DNA of 64,000 nucleotides from NCBI GenBank assembly GCA_034190295.1, contig JAXHSW010000020.1, forward strand, positions 3,565 through 67,564, read 5' to 3'. Shown in pieces: positions 45,770 through 56,458 of the stretch (position 1 is the stretch's first letter; every line of letters starts with the position of its first letter). The position numbers and the translations under genes were made by a program. The DNA is from Okeania sp034190295. GTDB taxonomy: Bacteria > Cyanobacteriota > Cyanobacteriia > Cyanobacteriales > Microcoleaceae. The notes under the pieces are model-generated. The model was given only the letters and a program-made list of their open reading frames with translations, was not told the origin of the DNA and searched no databases.

Positions 45770-46437
45770 TTAGACAAATATCTTGATAATTTTTCCTTCT
45801 TGCTTCTTGCTTCTTCAGTAAAGAGGGAATTAGGAAATACTCATTTATTTCAGACAAATATCTTGATAATTTTTCCTTCTTCCTTCTTGCTTCTTGCTTC
45901 TTGCTTCTTCAGTAAAGAGGGAATTAGGAAATACTCATTCATTTCAGACAAATATCTTGATAATTTTTCCTTCTTCCTTCTTGCTTCTTGCTTCTTGCTT
46001 CTTCAGTAAAGAGGGAATAGGAAATACTCATTTATTTCAGACAAATATCTTGATGATTTTTTCTTCTTGCTTCTTGCTTCTTGCTTCTTGCTTCTTCAGT
46101 AAAGAGGGAATAGGAAATACTCATTCATTTCAGACAAATATCTTGATAATTTTTCCTTCTTGCTTCTTGCTTCTTGCTTCTTGCTTCTTCAGTAAAGAGG
46201 GAATAGGAAATACTCATTTATTTCAGACAAATATCTTGATGATTTTTTCTTCTTGCTTCTTGCTTCTTCAGTAAAGAGGGAATAGGAAATACTCATTTAT
46301 TTTAGACAAATATCTTGATAATTTTTCCTTCTTCCTTCTTGCTTCTTCAGTAAAGAGGGAATAGGAAATACTCATTCATTTCAGACAAATATCTTGATAA
46401 TTTTTCCTTCTTCCTTCTTCCCTCTTCCTTCTTCCTT

Positions 46438-49400
46438 TTAAATCAAATTAGGACACTTAAAACTAACCATTCCCAGCCGCACATGAGAACCATCTTTGAG
46501 AATAGCTTCTAAGGAAATTTTCATCTCTGGCGCAAATTCAATTACTTCTAATTCTCCCCAAAAACCAGAATGTTGAGCATCAGGATACCCAGGATGAATT
46601 TGACCTACATCTGGACGATGTAAATTAGCAGGAACTTCTCGTAAAACTTCACCCGATTTAGTTAAAGAAATTAGTTTGACTGTTACTGGGGGATATTTTT
46701 TTCCTACTACCCACCCACCTATACAAATAGAAGTAATATTTTGCTCTACTCCTGGTTTTGGTACATCAATAGAACAACCAACTATTTCTGTATCTTTTTC
46801 ATACAAAGAAACATCAACTTCTACATTTGTTTTAATCCTTAAACTGAAGTCTTCTTGTTGTCGAGTTAAATGAGGGTTATAACAAGGGTCTTCATCTATT
46901 ACATATTTCCACCTTTGCTTCATCTTCTGAATTTCTTGTTGGAAACGTAATTGTTTTTCTCCTGTATTTTCTACTCCCCGACTTTTCGATTCATAGTGAT
47001 ACAAAACAGCGTGAGGTACATAAATATTTCGATAATCTTTATCTAGCATTTTTAAACATAAATCTACGTCATTAAATGCTACGGCTAATTCTTCATCAAA
47101 ACCTCCAATTTCTTCAAAAACTTCTCGCCGACACATTAAACAAGCGGCAGTTACAGCGGAATAATTATTCACAGAAATAATTTGACCATTATATCCACTA
47201 TCAGTAGGAGAAAAACCACGATGACTATGGTCTGCTACGCTTCGCATTCCTAGTACTACTCCGGCGTGTTGAATTGTATTATCTGGGTATAATAATAAAG
47301 CACCTACTGCTCCTATTTTTTCTCTTTGTGCTTGTTCGACCATTGCTTCTAACCAGTCAGGAGTTTTTACTTCTGTGTCATTATTTAAGAATAGTAAATA
47401 ATCACCTTCTGCTTTTTCGGCGGCAAAGTTATTGAGCTTGGAAAAATTGAAAGGAATATCATATTCATAGCATTTGAAACGTTGTGGTTCTTGATTTTTC
47501 CACCCTTCGATAATATCTTTTGTTTTTGATTCGTCGCTGCCATTGTCTATCAATATTACTTCGTAATTTGGGTAAGTTGTTTTGCTAAATATTGACTCTA
47601 GACATCTATCTAAAATTTCTCCTAAGTTTCTGGTGGGAATGATAATACTGACTAGCTTTTTCTCTGGAATTTGATAACGAATTTGATAGAAACCGGGATG
47701 TTGAGGCAAACTAGAAATTGTTCCTTTTTCTCCTCGTCTTTCTAATGCTTCTGCTAATGCTTTTTTGCCTGTTTCTGCTGAAATTGTCTGATTTATGGCT
47801 ACTCCATTTTCGGAAATTCTGCTGTGATAAAGTATTTTGGGAATGTGGAATATTTTTTGACTTGTTTCGCTTAACCGCAGAATTAAATCGTATTCATAAT
47901 TATTTTCATATCCTGCTCGAAAACCGTTCAATTTTTCTAGTAATTCTCGGCGATATAAACATAAATGACCAGTGTACATTCGAGATAAAAATGAGTCTGG
48001 ACACCAATCTGGTTTAAAGTATGGTTGAGTTAATTTTCCTTCTTTTGTTAATTTATCTTCGTCTGAATAAATCATATCTGCTTGGGGATATCGATTTAGC
48101 AATTGCGCCATTTCATAAAGAGCATCTGGTGTTAAGATATCGTCAGAATTTAAGAGGGTGACAAAATCTCCTGTTGTTAATGCTAAGGCAGTATTTAAGT
48201 CTGTGGCAATATCTCCACTTTCATCTTTCAAGACTAATTTTATTCTGTTTTCTGTTTCTAGATTTTGCGGAAGTTTATCGGCAATATAACAGATTTCCCA
48301 GTTTGGATAAATTTGATTTATAACTGATTCAATTGTCTCTTGGAACTCTGGAGATGCTTTTTTTTCGGGTAAGATAATACTAATTAATGGTTGATATCGA
48401 AAGGTGTCTAAATTTTCCGACATCTTCTTGAGTTTTTCTGAACTAGGTAAGTTTGCTTTGAGCCATAATTGATAGGTATCTTCTTTTTCCATGACAGGAG
48501 AAGTGGAGGGAGAAATAGCAATATTTGTTTGTTCCTTATTTACTCTATTTACTATTTCCTGTTCCTTTTTCAAAAGAGTGACATTTTCCTGTTCCCTTTT
48601 CCCTGTTCCCTCTTCCCTTAAAACCTTTTTTTTAGGCGATATCTTTTCTAATTCTGCCTGAATTTCATGGTCATCTGGATTAATTTGTAAACCTAACTGA
48701 TAAAAGGCGATCGCTCCATGAGTTTTCCCTTTTTTTACTAATGTATTGCCTAGTTGTAAATAAAGTTTGTGGTCTTCTGGTTTGATTTCTAATGCTTTAT
48801 GATAAAGCTGTTCATTTTCCGGGTTATTTTCTATGGCTTTTTCGTACCATTTTATGGCTTCATCTAAATCTAATTGAGCGCGTTTTTTCAGTGCATCTCC
48901 TAATTTTTGATAAGCTTCTGGTAGGTCTGCTTTTAATTCTATGGCGCGACGATATGGGTCTATTGCTTCTTGCCAATTTCCGGTTGACCACAAAGATTTT
49001 CCTAAGTTAATATGAGACCAAGTAAACTCAGGATTTAATTCTATTGCTTTACGATAAGGTTCAATAGCTTCTGACCATTTTTCTAGTTTTAATAGACAGT
49101 CTCCTAAGTTATTATGAGACCAAGAAAAGTCAGGATTTAATTCTATTGCTTTGCGATATGCTTCAACAGCTTCTGACCATTTTTCTAAATTCTTGAAAGC
49201 TTCTCCTAAGCTATTGTGATACCAAGAATTATCTGATTTTATTTCACTTGCTTTTTTATATACTTTGGCAGCTTCTGACCATTTTTCCTGCTGTGAGAAA
49301 ATTTCTCCTAGTTTTCCATAAGGAATATCAAATTCTGGATAATTTTCCGTTGCTTTACTATAAGCTTTAACTGCCTCTTCTACTTTTCCTTGTTCTTGGA

Positions 49401-51018
49401 AATCTTCTCCATATTTATAATAAATTTCTCCGATTTTTTGCTTGATTTCTGTATTATTTGGTTCTAGCTGTTTGGCTTTTTGATAATTTTGTAAAGCTGA
49501 CTCTAACTGTCCCTGGTTTAATAAACCATCTCCTAATTTTTGATAAGCTTCTATATTATTTGGATTTGCAGATATGACTCTTTGATAACAAGCAACTGCT
49601 TCTTCCCACTGCTCGTTTTGAATTAAAATTTCTCCTAATTTATAACTAGCTTCTACTAATTGTGGCTTTAATTGAATTGCTCCTTGATAACAAGCGATCG
49701 CCTGTTCTAATTGACCATTTTCATTCAGAGTATTTCCGGTAAATAAAAATTCTTCTGCTGTAGCTTTTCCTGGTTCTAGTCTTAATACTTGAAATAAACA
49801 TTCTGCTGCTGCTGCTGACTGATTAAGTTGAGTATAAATTTTGGCTAAATTACGATATGCTCCGGCAAATTCTGGTTTAATTGCAATTGCTCTACGATAA
49901 TATTGTATTGCTTGTTCCCACTGTTGTTGTTGAGCAAATATAGTTCCTAAATTTGCATGAACTTCTACAAAATCTGGTTTAATTTCTAATGCTTTTTTGT
50001 ACCAATCTAATGCTGCTGGTAATTTTCCCATAGCTTGTAAAGAATTACCGATTATTTTATAAGCTTTGGGTTCTGGTTTGATTGAAATAATTTTCTGACT
50101 TACAGTAATTGCTTGTTGCCATTTTTTCTGATTCACATAAGTCTCTGCCACCATCATATAAGTTTCTATATCTTCGGTATTAATGGCAGGAATAGTTGGT
50201 TGAGGTGGAATATTTTTTGTCTGTTCTGCCGCAGCTAGAGTATCATTAGCATTTTCTTGATTATTATTTAAACTGCCTACTAAAGTATCTTGGGCTTCTA
50301 ATTCTTGACTAGAAACTAAATTATATTCATTAGCTCTAATATCTGTTGAAGTTTCTACTTTTGTCTTGGTATTAGTTGCTCTAAGTTCGATAGCTTTACG
50401 CAAACAAACTGTTGCTTCATCTAAATTTCCTTGCTGTTTTAAAGCTTCTCCTAAATTTTGATAAGCTTCTGCTGAATTAGTATTTAATTTAATGGCAATT
50501 CGGTAACAAGATATTGCCTCATTTAAACTACCCTGTTGCTGTAATTTTTTACCTAAGTTAAGAATTTCTTCTAGGGTGGCTTTTTCAGGTTCTAGAGAAA
50601 ATGCTTTATATTGACAATATGTAGCAGATTTTTCGTTACCCAAACATAACCATACTTTAGTCATATTCCGATAAACTCCGGCAAAATCTGGCTTGAGATT
50701 TACAGCTTTTTGATAATAGGATATTGCCTCTTGCCATTTTTGCTGCATGGCGTATAAACTGCCGAGATTAGCATATACTTCCGGCCAATCTGATTTAATT
50801 TCTAATGCTTTTTTATAGTAAATTTCGGCAGTTTCTAATTTTCCTTGTGCTTGCCACGCATTACCTAAAGTTTTGTAAGCTGGAGCATAATTTTCTTCTA
50901 TTTTTATAGCTAATTCACAAGAAGCGATCGCCTCATCAAATTTTTTTTCGGCTACATAAGTTTCTGCTTTTTGGTGGAATTTTTCTGCTGCACTTTCTGG
51001 AGGATTTGTTGATGTCAT
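46438..51018 (-). CDS. TPR protein with two GT2 glycosyltransferase domains
   Basis: 1526 residues. The first ~800 are tetratricopeptide repeats (many copies of the type WSEAVEAYRKAIELNPDFSW, LGDALKKRAQLDLDEAIKWY). A short low-complexity linker precedes GT2 domain 1 at about 875-1090 (LISIILPEKKASPEFQETIE, LLNSDDILTPDALYEMA, YSDEDKL) and GT2 domain 2 from about 1120 (VSIIIPTRNLGEILDRCLES, LIDNGSDESKTKDII, LFLNNDTEVKTPDWLEAMVE). The last ~130 residues form a beta-rich tail. It likely adds sugars to surface polymers or proteins, with TPRs choosing the partner. Both GT2 domains keep acidic sugar-nucleotide motifs. No signal peptide is seen, so it acts in the cytoplasm. Confidence 0.92.
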   Translation of the reverse strand: MTSTNPPESAAEKFHQKAETYVAEKKFDEAIASCELAIKIEENYAPAYKTLGNAWQAQGKLETAEIYYKKALEIKSDWPEVYANLGSLYAMQQKWQEAISYYQKAVNLKPDFAGVYRNMTKVWLCLGNEKSATYCQYKAFSLEPEKATLEEILNLGKKLQQQGSLNEAISCYRIAIKLNTNSAEAYQNLGEALKQQGNLDEATVCLRKAIELRATNTKTKVETSTDIRANEYNLVSSQELEAQDTLVGSLNNNQENANDTLAAAEQTKNIPPQPTIPAINTEDIETYMMVAETYVNQKKWQQAITVSQKIISIKPEPKAYKIIGNSLQAMGKLPAALDWYKKALEIKPDFVEVHANLGTIFAQQQQWEQAIQYYRRAIAIKPEFAGAYRNLAKIYTQLNQSAAAAECLFQVLRLEPGKATAEEFLFTGNTLNENGQLEQAIACYQGAIQLKPQLVEASYKLGEILIQNEQWEEAVACYQRVISANPNNIEAYQKLGDGLLNQGQLESALQNYQKAKQLEPNNTEIKQKIGEIYYKYGEDFQEQGKVEEAVKAYSKATENYPEFDIPYGKLGEIFSQQEKWSEAAKVYKKASEIKSDNSWYHNSLGEAFKNLEKWSEAVEAYRKAIELNPDFSWSHNNLGDCLLKLEKWSEAIEPYRKAIELNPEFTWSHINLGKSLWSTGNWQEAIDPYRRAIELKADLPEAYQKLGDALKKRAQLDLDEAIKWYEKAIENNPENEQLYHKALEIKPEDHKLYLQLGNTLVKKGKTHGAIAFYQLGLQINPDDHEIQAELEKISPKKKVLREEGTGKREQENVTLLKKEQEIVNRVNKEQTNIAISPSTSPVMEKEDTYQLWLKANLPSSEKLKKMSENLDTFRYQPLISIILPEKKASPEFQETIESVINQIYPNWEICYIADKLPQNLETENRIKLVLKDESGDIATDLNTALALTTGDFVTLLNSDDILTPDALYEMAQLLNRYPQADMIYSDEDKLTKEGKLTQPYFKPDWCPDSFLSRMYTGHLCLYRRELLEKLNGFRAGYENNYEYDLILRLSETSQKIFHIPKILYHSRISENGVAINQTISAETGKKALAEALERRGEKGTISSLPQHPGFYQIRYQIPEKKLVSIIIPTRNLGEILDRCLESIFSKTTYPNYEVILIDNGSDESKTKDIIEGWKNQEPQRFKCYEYDIPFNFSKLNNFAAEKAEGDYLLFLNNDTEVKTPDWLEAMVEQAQREKIGAVGALLLYPDNTIQHAGVVLGMRSVADHSHRGFSPTDSGYNGQIISVNNYSAVTAACLMCRREVFEEIGGFDEELAVAFNDVDLCLKMLDKDYRNIYVPHAVLYHYESKSRGVENTGEKQLRFQQEIQKMKQRWKYVIDEDPCYNPHLTRQQEDFSLRIKTNVEVDVSLYEKDTEIVGCSIDVPKPGVEQNITSICIGGWVVGKKYPPVTVKLISLTKSGEVLREVPANLHRPDVGQIHPGYPDAQHSGFWGELEVIEFAPEMKISLEAILKDGSHVRLGMVSFKCPNLI

Positions 51019-51220
51019 TGTCTCTCTTTTGTTTCCTATGATTAATTCAGATTTTACTGTCTAATTTGAGATGGCTTTGAGATGGCGAATCGCAAAATCA
51101 TCTCTGTACAAAATATCAAATGAACAATATAGCGATCGGGAATAAATTATGAGAATTTCACTTTTATTTGTTCTCTCAAATTATAGAGTATCTCACAACT
51201 CAAATTATCTGGCTATATTT

Positions 51221-51405
51221 CATTAATGGATAATGGATAATGGATAATGGATAATGGATAATTACCTCTGGTTAAAACCGTTACGGAATTGAATATAAGG
51301 AATATTCTCTTTTCTCTTGGTCGATTGGATATGGTTAGGAAACCCATCCATCCCTCGACCGCTTTTTTCCCTTAAAAGGGGAGACTTTAAACCAGAATTA
51401 TTGTA
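51221..51405 (+). repeat. Family A dispersed repeat (GTAACGG subtype, with insert)
   Basis: GGATAAT heptamers, ACCTCTGGTTAAAACCGTTA, CGGAATTGAATATAAGGAA, the TCTTGGTCGATTGG...CCCTCGACCGC insert, CCCTTAAAAGGGG stem, TTTAAACC. The end TTATTGTAA lacks the usual CGG. Confidence 0.7.
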
Positions 51406-51870
51406 AGCATTCAGCAGTCAGCATTCAGCGGTCAGCTATTGCTTTTATCACTCACTAAAAGCTCTATTAATTGAGCTATAAAAATTTTACTATAAAAGTC
51501 AACTCTAAAGTCTATATTCACTTAAAACCTATCCTTAAACATAGGATTTTATTGCTGATAGCTGACAGCTAATAGCTGAATGCTTACGAATTATTTAATA
51601 ATTAATAATTCGGTAAGCATTTCCTAGGTCATGCTGCGCAAACAGCTATCAGCTATTAACTTAATTACCCTTGAAGGAGGAATCATAGTTGAAAGATTTA
51701 ACAGAATTAAAAGTATAAAACAAATTCGCTACTTGCTCGCGACTTAATATTACTTAAATCCTCAAACTATTAATTCCTGAAAGCTGAATTTTTACTTATT
51801 TTTCATTTTCTTTCTTCCCTTTTTTTAGAAAGCTTAAAACTCAGATAAAGCAATATTTTTAGAGTGCATC

Positions 51871-51984
51871 TCAATCCATGAATAAAGCCAAAAATTTATC
51901 GCTTTTAGCCAACAGGCAACAGCTCCGGAAAGCAACAGGGAATATATAGGAAAAAAGTATTTTTGCACATAAGAGATGCACCAT
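51871..51984. repeat. Family E dispersed repeat
   Basis: GAGTGCATCTCAATCC on the left, GAGATGCACCATATTTTT on the right, with AAAGCCAAAAATTTATCGCT and AGGAAAAAAGTATTTTTGCA between. Confidence 0.6.
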
Positions 51985-52284
51985 ATTTTTAATTTTCTCT
52001 CTTCCTTTTTTTTAGAAAGTTTAAAACTCAGACAAAGTAATATTTTTCCTTTTGCCTCCCCCCTTTTAAAGCTATCTTTTACCCATAAGTCTTGAAACCC
52101 TTGTGGGGAGCAGGGGAGCAGGGAGCAGGGGAGAAAGGAGAAAGAATCATAGTAGCTAAATAAAACTACTGAAGTTGTCTAAAAAAAGTCTATGGAAAAA
52201 TACATTTTTTCTCCCGAAAAAGCCTAACCAAGACTCATCCATGACTTGTCTATTTTGTCAAGGTTTATGTTAATAAAGATGTGG

Positions 52285-52412
52285 TTCAACAATTAATTAT
52301 TAATTATTAATTATTAATTATTATATTACCTCTTCTTTTCAAGGAGAGGATTGATTCAAAGAAAAAATTTTCTCTTTTAAAGGAGAAGCTTTAAACCACA
52401 ATTTATCGGTAA
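52285..52412 (+). repeat. Family A dispersed repeat
   Basis: TTCAACAATTAATTATTAAT tract, ACCTCTTCTTTTCAAGGAGA, GGATTGATTC, TCTTTTAAAGGAGAAGC, TTTAAACC and the end TTTATCGGTAA. Confidence 0.7.
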
Positions 52413-52971
52413 TGGATAGCTTTCAACCTACATTCCGCACGACAAAATATCGTATTAAAATATAAGTCATGCATCGAGTGCTAATTGGCGAGGTTTCCTT
52501 TCCTCCGGAAATGCTACGCAAACAGAATGTAAGACGCACTTCATTACAGTCAAAAGTCAAAAGTTAGAAGAAAATTATACTGGTCAATAGAAGTCAACGA
52601 TTCAGCAAGTATTTATGCTTAATATTTAACTGAAAATTTGACTCCCGATCGAGGTCATTTCAGTTATCAGTTAGCCTCCTCCGGAGGAACTGCGTTAACA
52701 GTTATCAGTACCGACCACTAAAGCTTGCAGCTTACGAAAATACGCTTACTGAATATTTTTTCATCCCCTTAAAAGGGGAGACGCGTGGACCTCATTTTTT
52801 GGTAAATGAAGATAATTTATATAGTATAAATACCTCAGCAAGCTACGGATTTTATACTCATTTCCATAAGAAAAATTGAAGTGCGGAATGTGGGTTTCAA
52901 AGGAGGGTAGGAGGGATACCTTTTGCCTTCTTCCTTCTTCCTTCTTCTTCCTTCTTCCTTCTTCCTTCTTC

Positions 52972-55857
52972 TTAAATAATACCTACAGCTTTAAGCATTA
53001 AATTTAATGACCCTAAATTCACAAAAATATCTTCTACTAAAGAACTTTCATACATTATATTTCTAATTGGATAACAACTAAATGCTTCACCCATTAGATA
53101 GTAATGCTCTAGTCCTAATAATTGACTAATCTGCCAATAATAGTATCTCAGATAGTGGGGTGAAAAAATTTCAATAATTTTTGTCCCTGGATTACAGAAT
53201 ACTATATTTGTTAAACCACTTCCATGAGGAGCTACTATAATCTTGGCATTGGCAAAAGTGGCAATCTGATTTTCTAGGGACATTGACTCTGGAGTAATAT
53301 AGGTAAAACCAAATTGCGATAATATCTCTACTACCTCTGCTTCGTTCATTATTCGTCGATATCTAGCATTCGCTCTACCTATATATATTCTTTCTGAAAA
53401 ATTCGACTTACTATTACTATTACCTAGACCTTTGAGAAATTCTTCTCTCAAAAATTTTAATCCCCACGGTTGTAACCATCCTAAATAACTAGAATACGAA
53501 GGTACCACCAACTCTTCTGCTTGAATATGAGGATAGCGATCGCTTGCCAATATTTTCTCTTCGGGAATGCCAAGAATTTTTAAGGTCTCCTGCTGAAAAG
53601 GTTGCCGATAATTATTAACCAAAAACCAATCTATCTCTTCTAAATTTATCCCCTGACGTAATATCTCTATTCTGGGCAACAAATCTACCATCCAATGAAA
53701 ATACACATTTCCCGACAGTACCGATAATACTGCTACTTTACCATGAATTTTCTCTAGAGACGGAAGCTCTTCTAAACCAAATATTCGATGTTTACTTGGG
53801 TCATGGTTCGTACATCCGGGTAACGGGGATGGATACTCCCTAGAAATATCTGCAAGTAAGTAATTATCTGGAGTCATAATCGCGATCGCGTAACATAGTC
53901 TCCAGTAATTTTTCTTAGGCATCATCCAAGCTCTTCCCTCTGGTACTATTGTTACAAAATTGGGAGTCTGAGAAATTTTCTGAAAGTGAGAAAAATCGGA
54001 ATAATTACTATTTTTTGAGTCTTCTGTCAAGGAGGGTATATCCCCTTTTTCTGGTTGCTTGAGGAAAGAGCTTTTTTTGCCTAAACTCTTACTCAAAAAA
54101 TCCGTATCTTGGCTAAACCCACTCCTACCATTCAGACTATAAACTGCTGGAGCAAGGTATTTAGGTTCAAAATACTGATAAATTTCCCATAAACATTTGC
54201 CACAATTTAATCCAAGACATTCTTGATTTTTCTGCTGATTTTTAGAGCTTAAATCCTGAATTGAAAGTTTAGTAATTTTCTCTATATCTTCTGCGGTGGA
54301 TTTTTCTAATTTTACTTCTATATATCTTGGTAGGTCGTTCTTACTATCCAACCCATCTATCCAATCTTTTGTAGATAAATGTAATCCTTCTAATTGTCGA
54401 TAAAACTGAAAATTATTGCTAAATATCCGCGACTCTAATATTGCTTTTTCAGATAAAACTTTACCATAACAATCTATCGCTTGCTCCCATCGTTGTTGCT
54501 TTTCCAGAACCTTTCCCAAATCAAAATAAATACTTATCGTTTCAGCCACTCTATTTTCACTTAACAATATTTGGATAGCTATCCGATAACTAATAATCGC
54601 TGAACTTAACCGTTTTTGCTTAACCAGACAATTCCCTAATAAACAATAAACATCTGGTAAACCTGCCTTAACTTGTAAAGCCTTTTCATACATTGTCTCT
54701 GCAGTAGCATAAGACTCATTTTCCATCAATACATTGCCAAAATGAACATAATATTCCAGCAAATATTCAGATATTTTCTCATACTGCTGCTGAAAACTTT
54801 CCGAATAACCATCTAATTTTTTCAGCTCCTTAATAAAATTCCAACCAGCTACCTTTGTCAAATACAATTCATCAGAAACTATCTCCTCCGCACTCTCCAA
54901 CTTCCCCTCCCATAACTGACAAAAACCATCCACAAATTTATCATTAATAATCCCCTTTTTTAAATAAACAAAAGCAGCCTTAAACTTGCCTATAGCCATC
55001 AAAGAAAAAGCACAATCGCTATAAACTAATACATTATCCTCTTCTGACTTTAGTCGAATAACCTCTTCAAAACATTTTACCGCCCACTCATGCTCCCCAA
55101 TAACCTGTAATACCTTACCCAAATTATAATGCGCCTTAATAAAAGTAGGATTTAACTCTATAGCACGACCATAAACAGCGATCGCTCGTGCCGGATTTTC
55201 TCTTGATAAAACATGACCAATATTATTATATAAATCTGCTGAATTTGGATTTAAACCTAACCCCTGCTGATAAACCTCAATAGCTTCTGACCTTCGATTC
55301 ATATCAGCTAAAACACCACCCAAATTATTATATGCTTCTATAGAATTAGGTTTGAGTGTAATAATTTTTCTATAAATATCAACTGCAGCTTGATAATTTA
55401 TTTGCAACTCAAAAATAACACCTAAACTCAAATAAGCCTTAATATAATTCGGCTTCAGAATAATAGCTATTTCATAACATTCAATAGCAGCATCTAAATA
55501 ACCAAATTGATACTTTATATCACCCAGATTATAATAAACTTCCGGCCATTTCAGCCCTAAATTAATTCCTTGTTGATATTGACTTGCCGCTTCAATCAAC
55601 CAATTTTTCTGACTATATAATTGACCAAGATAAGCATGAACTTCCGCAAACTCAGGCTTAATTTCTAAAGCTTTTGTATAAGCATACATAGCTGCCTGAA
55701 AATTGCCTTGAACTTGATAAATTTCTCCTAATATTTTGTAGGCATCCTCAGAATTTGATTGTAATTCTAAAACCTCTTGACAGGTTGCTATAGCTTGACT
55801 TAATTTACCTTCACTCAAGTAGAATTTTGCTAATCTGAGATATTCTTCTATTCCCAT
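52972..55857 (-). CDS. TPR protein with C-terminal GT61 glycosyltransferase domain
   Basis: 961 residues. About 500 N-terminal residues are TPRs (AIATCQEVLELQSNSEDAYK, AIECYEIAIILKPNYIKAYL), with a ~140-residue low-complexity middle. The GT61/DUF563 domain covers ~645-930: LPGCTNHDPSKHRIFGLEEL, GNVYFHWMVDLLPRIEILRQ, RIYIGRANARYRRIMNEAEV, IVAPHGSGLTNIVFCNPGTK (HGSGLTN is the family hallmark). GT61 enzymes transfer xylose, GlcNAc or similar sugars. It shares the TPR-plus-glycosyltransferase design with the next gene downstream on the same strand, 1.9 kb away. Confidence 0.92.
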   Translation of the reverse strand: MGIEEYLRLAKFYLSEGKLSQAIATCQEVLELQSNSEDAYKILGEIYQVQGNFQAAMYAYTKALEIKPEFAEVHAYLGQLYSQKNWLIEAASQYQQGINLGLKWPEVYYNLGDIKYQFGYLDAAIECYEIAIILKPNYIKAYLSLGVIFELQINYQAAVDIYRKIITLKPNSIEAYNNLGGVLADMNRRSEAIEVYQQGLGLNPNSADLYNNIGHVLSRENPARAIAVYGRAIELNPTFIKAHYNLGKVLQVIGEHEWAVKCFEEVIRLKSEEDNVLVYSDCAFSLMAIGKFKAAFVYLKKGIINDKFVDGFCQLWEGKLESAEEIVSDELYLTKVAGWNFIKELKKLDGYSESFQQQYEKISEYLLEYYVHFGNVLMENESYATAETMYEKALQVKAGLPDVYCLLGNCLVKQKRLSSAIISYRIAIQILLSENRVAETISIYFDLGKVLEKQQRWEQAIDCYGKVLSEKAILESRIFSNNFQFYRQLEGLHLSTKDWIDGLDSKNDLPRYIEVKLEKSTAEDIEKITKLSIQDLSSKNQQKNQECLGLNCGKCLWEIYQYFEPKYLAPAVYSLNGRSGFSQDTDFLSKSLGKKSSFLKQPEKGDIPSLTEDSKNSNYSDFSHFQKISQTPNFVTIVPEGRAWMMPKKNYWRLCYAIAIMTPDNYLLADISREYPSPLPGCTNHDPSKHRIFGLEELPSLEKIHGKVAVLSVLSGNVYFHWMVDLLPRIEILRQGINLEEIDWFLVNNYRQPFQQETLKILGIPEEKILASDRYPHIQAEELVVPSYSSYLGWLQPWGLKFLREEFLKGLGNSNSKSNFSERIYIGRANARYRRIMNEAEVVEILSQFGFTYITPESMSLENQIATFANAKIIVAPHGSGLTNIVFCNPGTKIIEIFSPHYLRYYYWQISQLLGLEHYYLMGEAFSCYPIRNIMYESSLVEDIFVNLGSLNLMLKAVGII

Positions 55858-55970
55858 CCTTAGCTAACTAATAATTAATCATTGAATATTTAGCTTTTTA
55901 TTTGTAAGCATTTCCTGCGGAATACTTACTTTTATTTCAAATTTAAAGGTTATAGCAGTTGAAAGAAAGG

Positions 55971-56192
55971 TTCAACAATTAATAATTAATAATTAACAAT
56001 TACCTCTCCTTGAAAACGGATAGGATTGACGCTTAAGAAAAATTTTTTCTTTTTTCTCTCAGGACTTACACAAATTCACCTTTTAAACGCCATATGTAGG
56101 GGTAAATTGCATTCCTACTCACTGGATTTAGTGTCCGCGCGTAAGTCCTGTCTCTTTTAAAGGAGAAGCTTTAAACCTTAATTATTCGGCAA
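55971..56192 (+). repeat. Family A repeat interrupted by family B
   Basis: TTCAACAATTAATAATTAAT tract, ACCTCTCCTTGAAAACGGAT, AGGATTGACGC, TTTTCTCT, then the family B element, then TCTCTTTTAAAGGAGAAGC, TTTAAACC and TTATTCGGCAA. A second independent case of B inside A. Confidence 0.75.
56060..56150. mobile_element. Family B MITE, 91 bp, 5-bp TSD TCTCT
   Basis: CAGGACTTACACA...GCGTAAGTCCTG inverted ends, flanked by TCTCT at 56055-56059 and 56151-56155. The insertion split a family A stem. Confidence 0.88.
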
Positions 56193-56458
56193 GGACATAT
56201 CAAAAGCTGAAAACGAAAGACTTCGCCAGATTTTTCCTTCTGCTATATATAGAAAAGTACATTTTTTTGAGAACTGTAGACAAGATTCTTACTCCCCACA
56301 CTTCCCACACCTCCCACACTTCCCACACCCCCTCCACTACCCAAATATGCAACGCATTAAAAATTTATCCCCCCTAAAATTAGGTTAGGAGGGACTCAGA
56401 ATCTTCATTCTTAGGGTGATACCAATATGTTAAACCGCATCTATAATATTAACCAGAC

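Larger units (their letters stand above)
45263..46437. repeat. Minisatellite, unit about 80-95 bp, with heptamer sub-repeats
   Basis: At least ten units of CAGTAAAGAGGGAATAGGA - AATACTCATTCATTTCAGA - CAAATATCTTGATAATTTTT - (CTTCTTG/CTTCTTC)n. Unit starts near 45421, 45513, 45605, 45817, 45912, 46005, 46097, 46191, 46271 and 46352. Length changes come from the number of heptamers. Reading frames inside it are artefacts. The array runs right up to the stop of the 1526-residue TPR protein at 46438. Confidence 0.9.
51019..52971. other. 2-kb gap made of many repeat copies
   Basis: In order: GGATAAT heptamers (51229-51262) leading a family A copy with insert (51221-51405), GTCAGCATTCAGC repeats, family E (51871-51984), GGGGAGCAGGGAGCAGG, a second family A (52285-52412), a TCAGTACCGACCACTAAAGC unit with partial family A (52648-52805), and CCTTCTT heptamers up to the next stop (52921-52972). 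No gene seen. Confidence 0.75.

Noticed and set aside
45254..46274. Plus-strand frames of 60-126 codons in the minisatellite
   Set aside because: They translate the tandem unit itself, are Leu/Ser/Phe-biased, shift with heptamer number and include the N gap.
45263..46437. CRISPR array
   Set aside because: Regular repeats exist, but the whole unit repeats and there are no unique spacers of constant length; no cas genes in the window.
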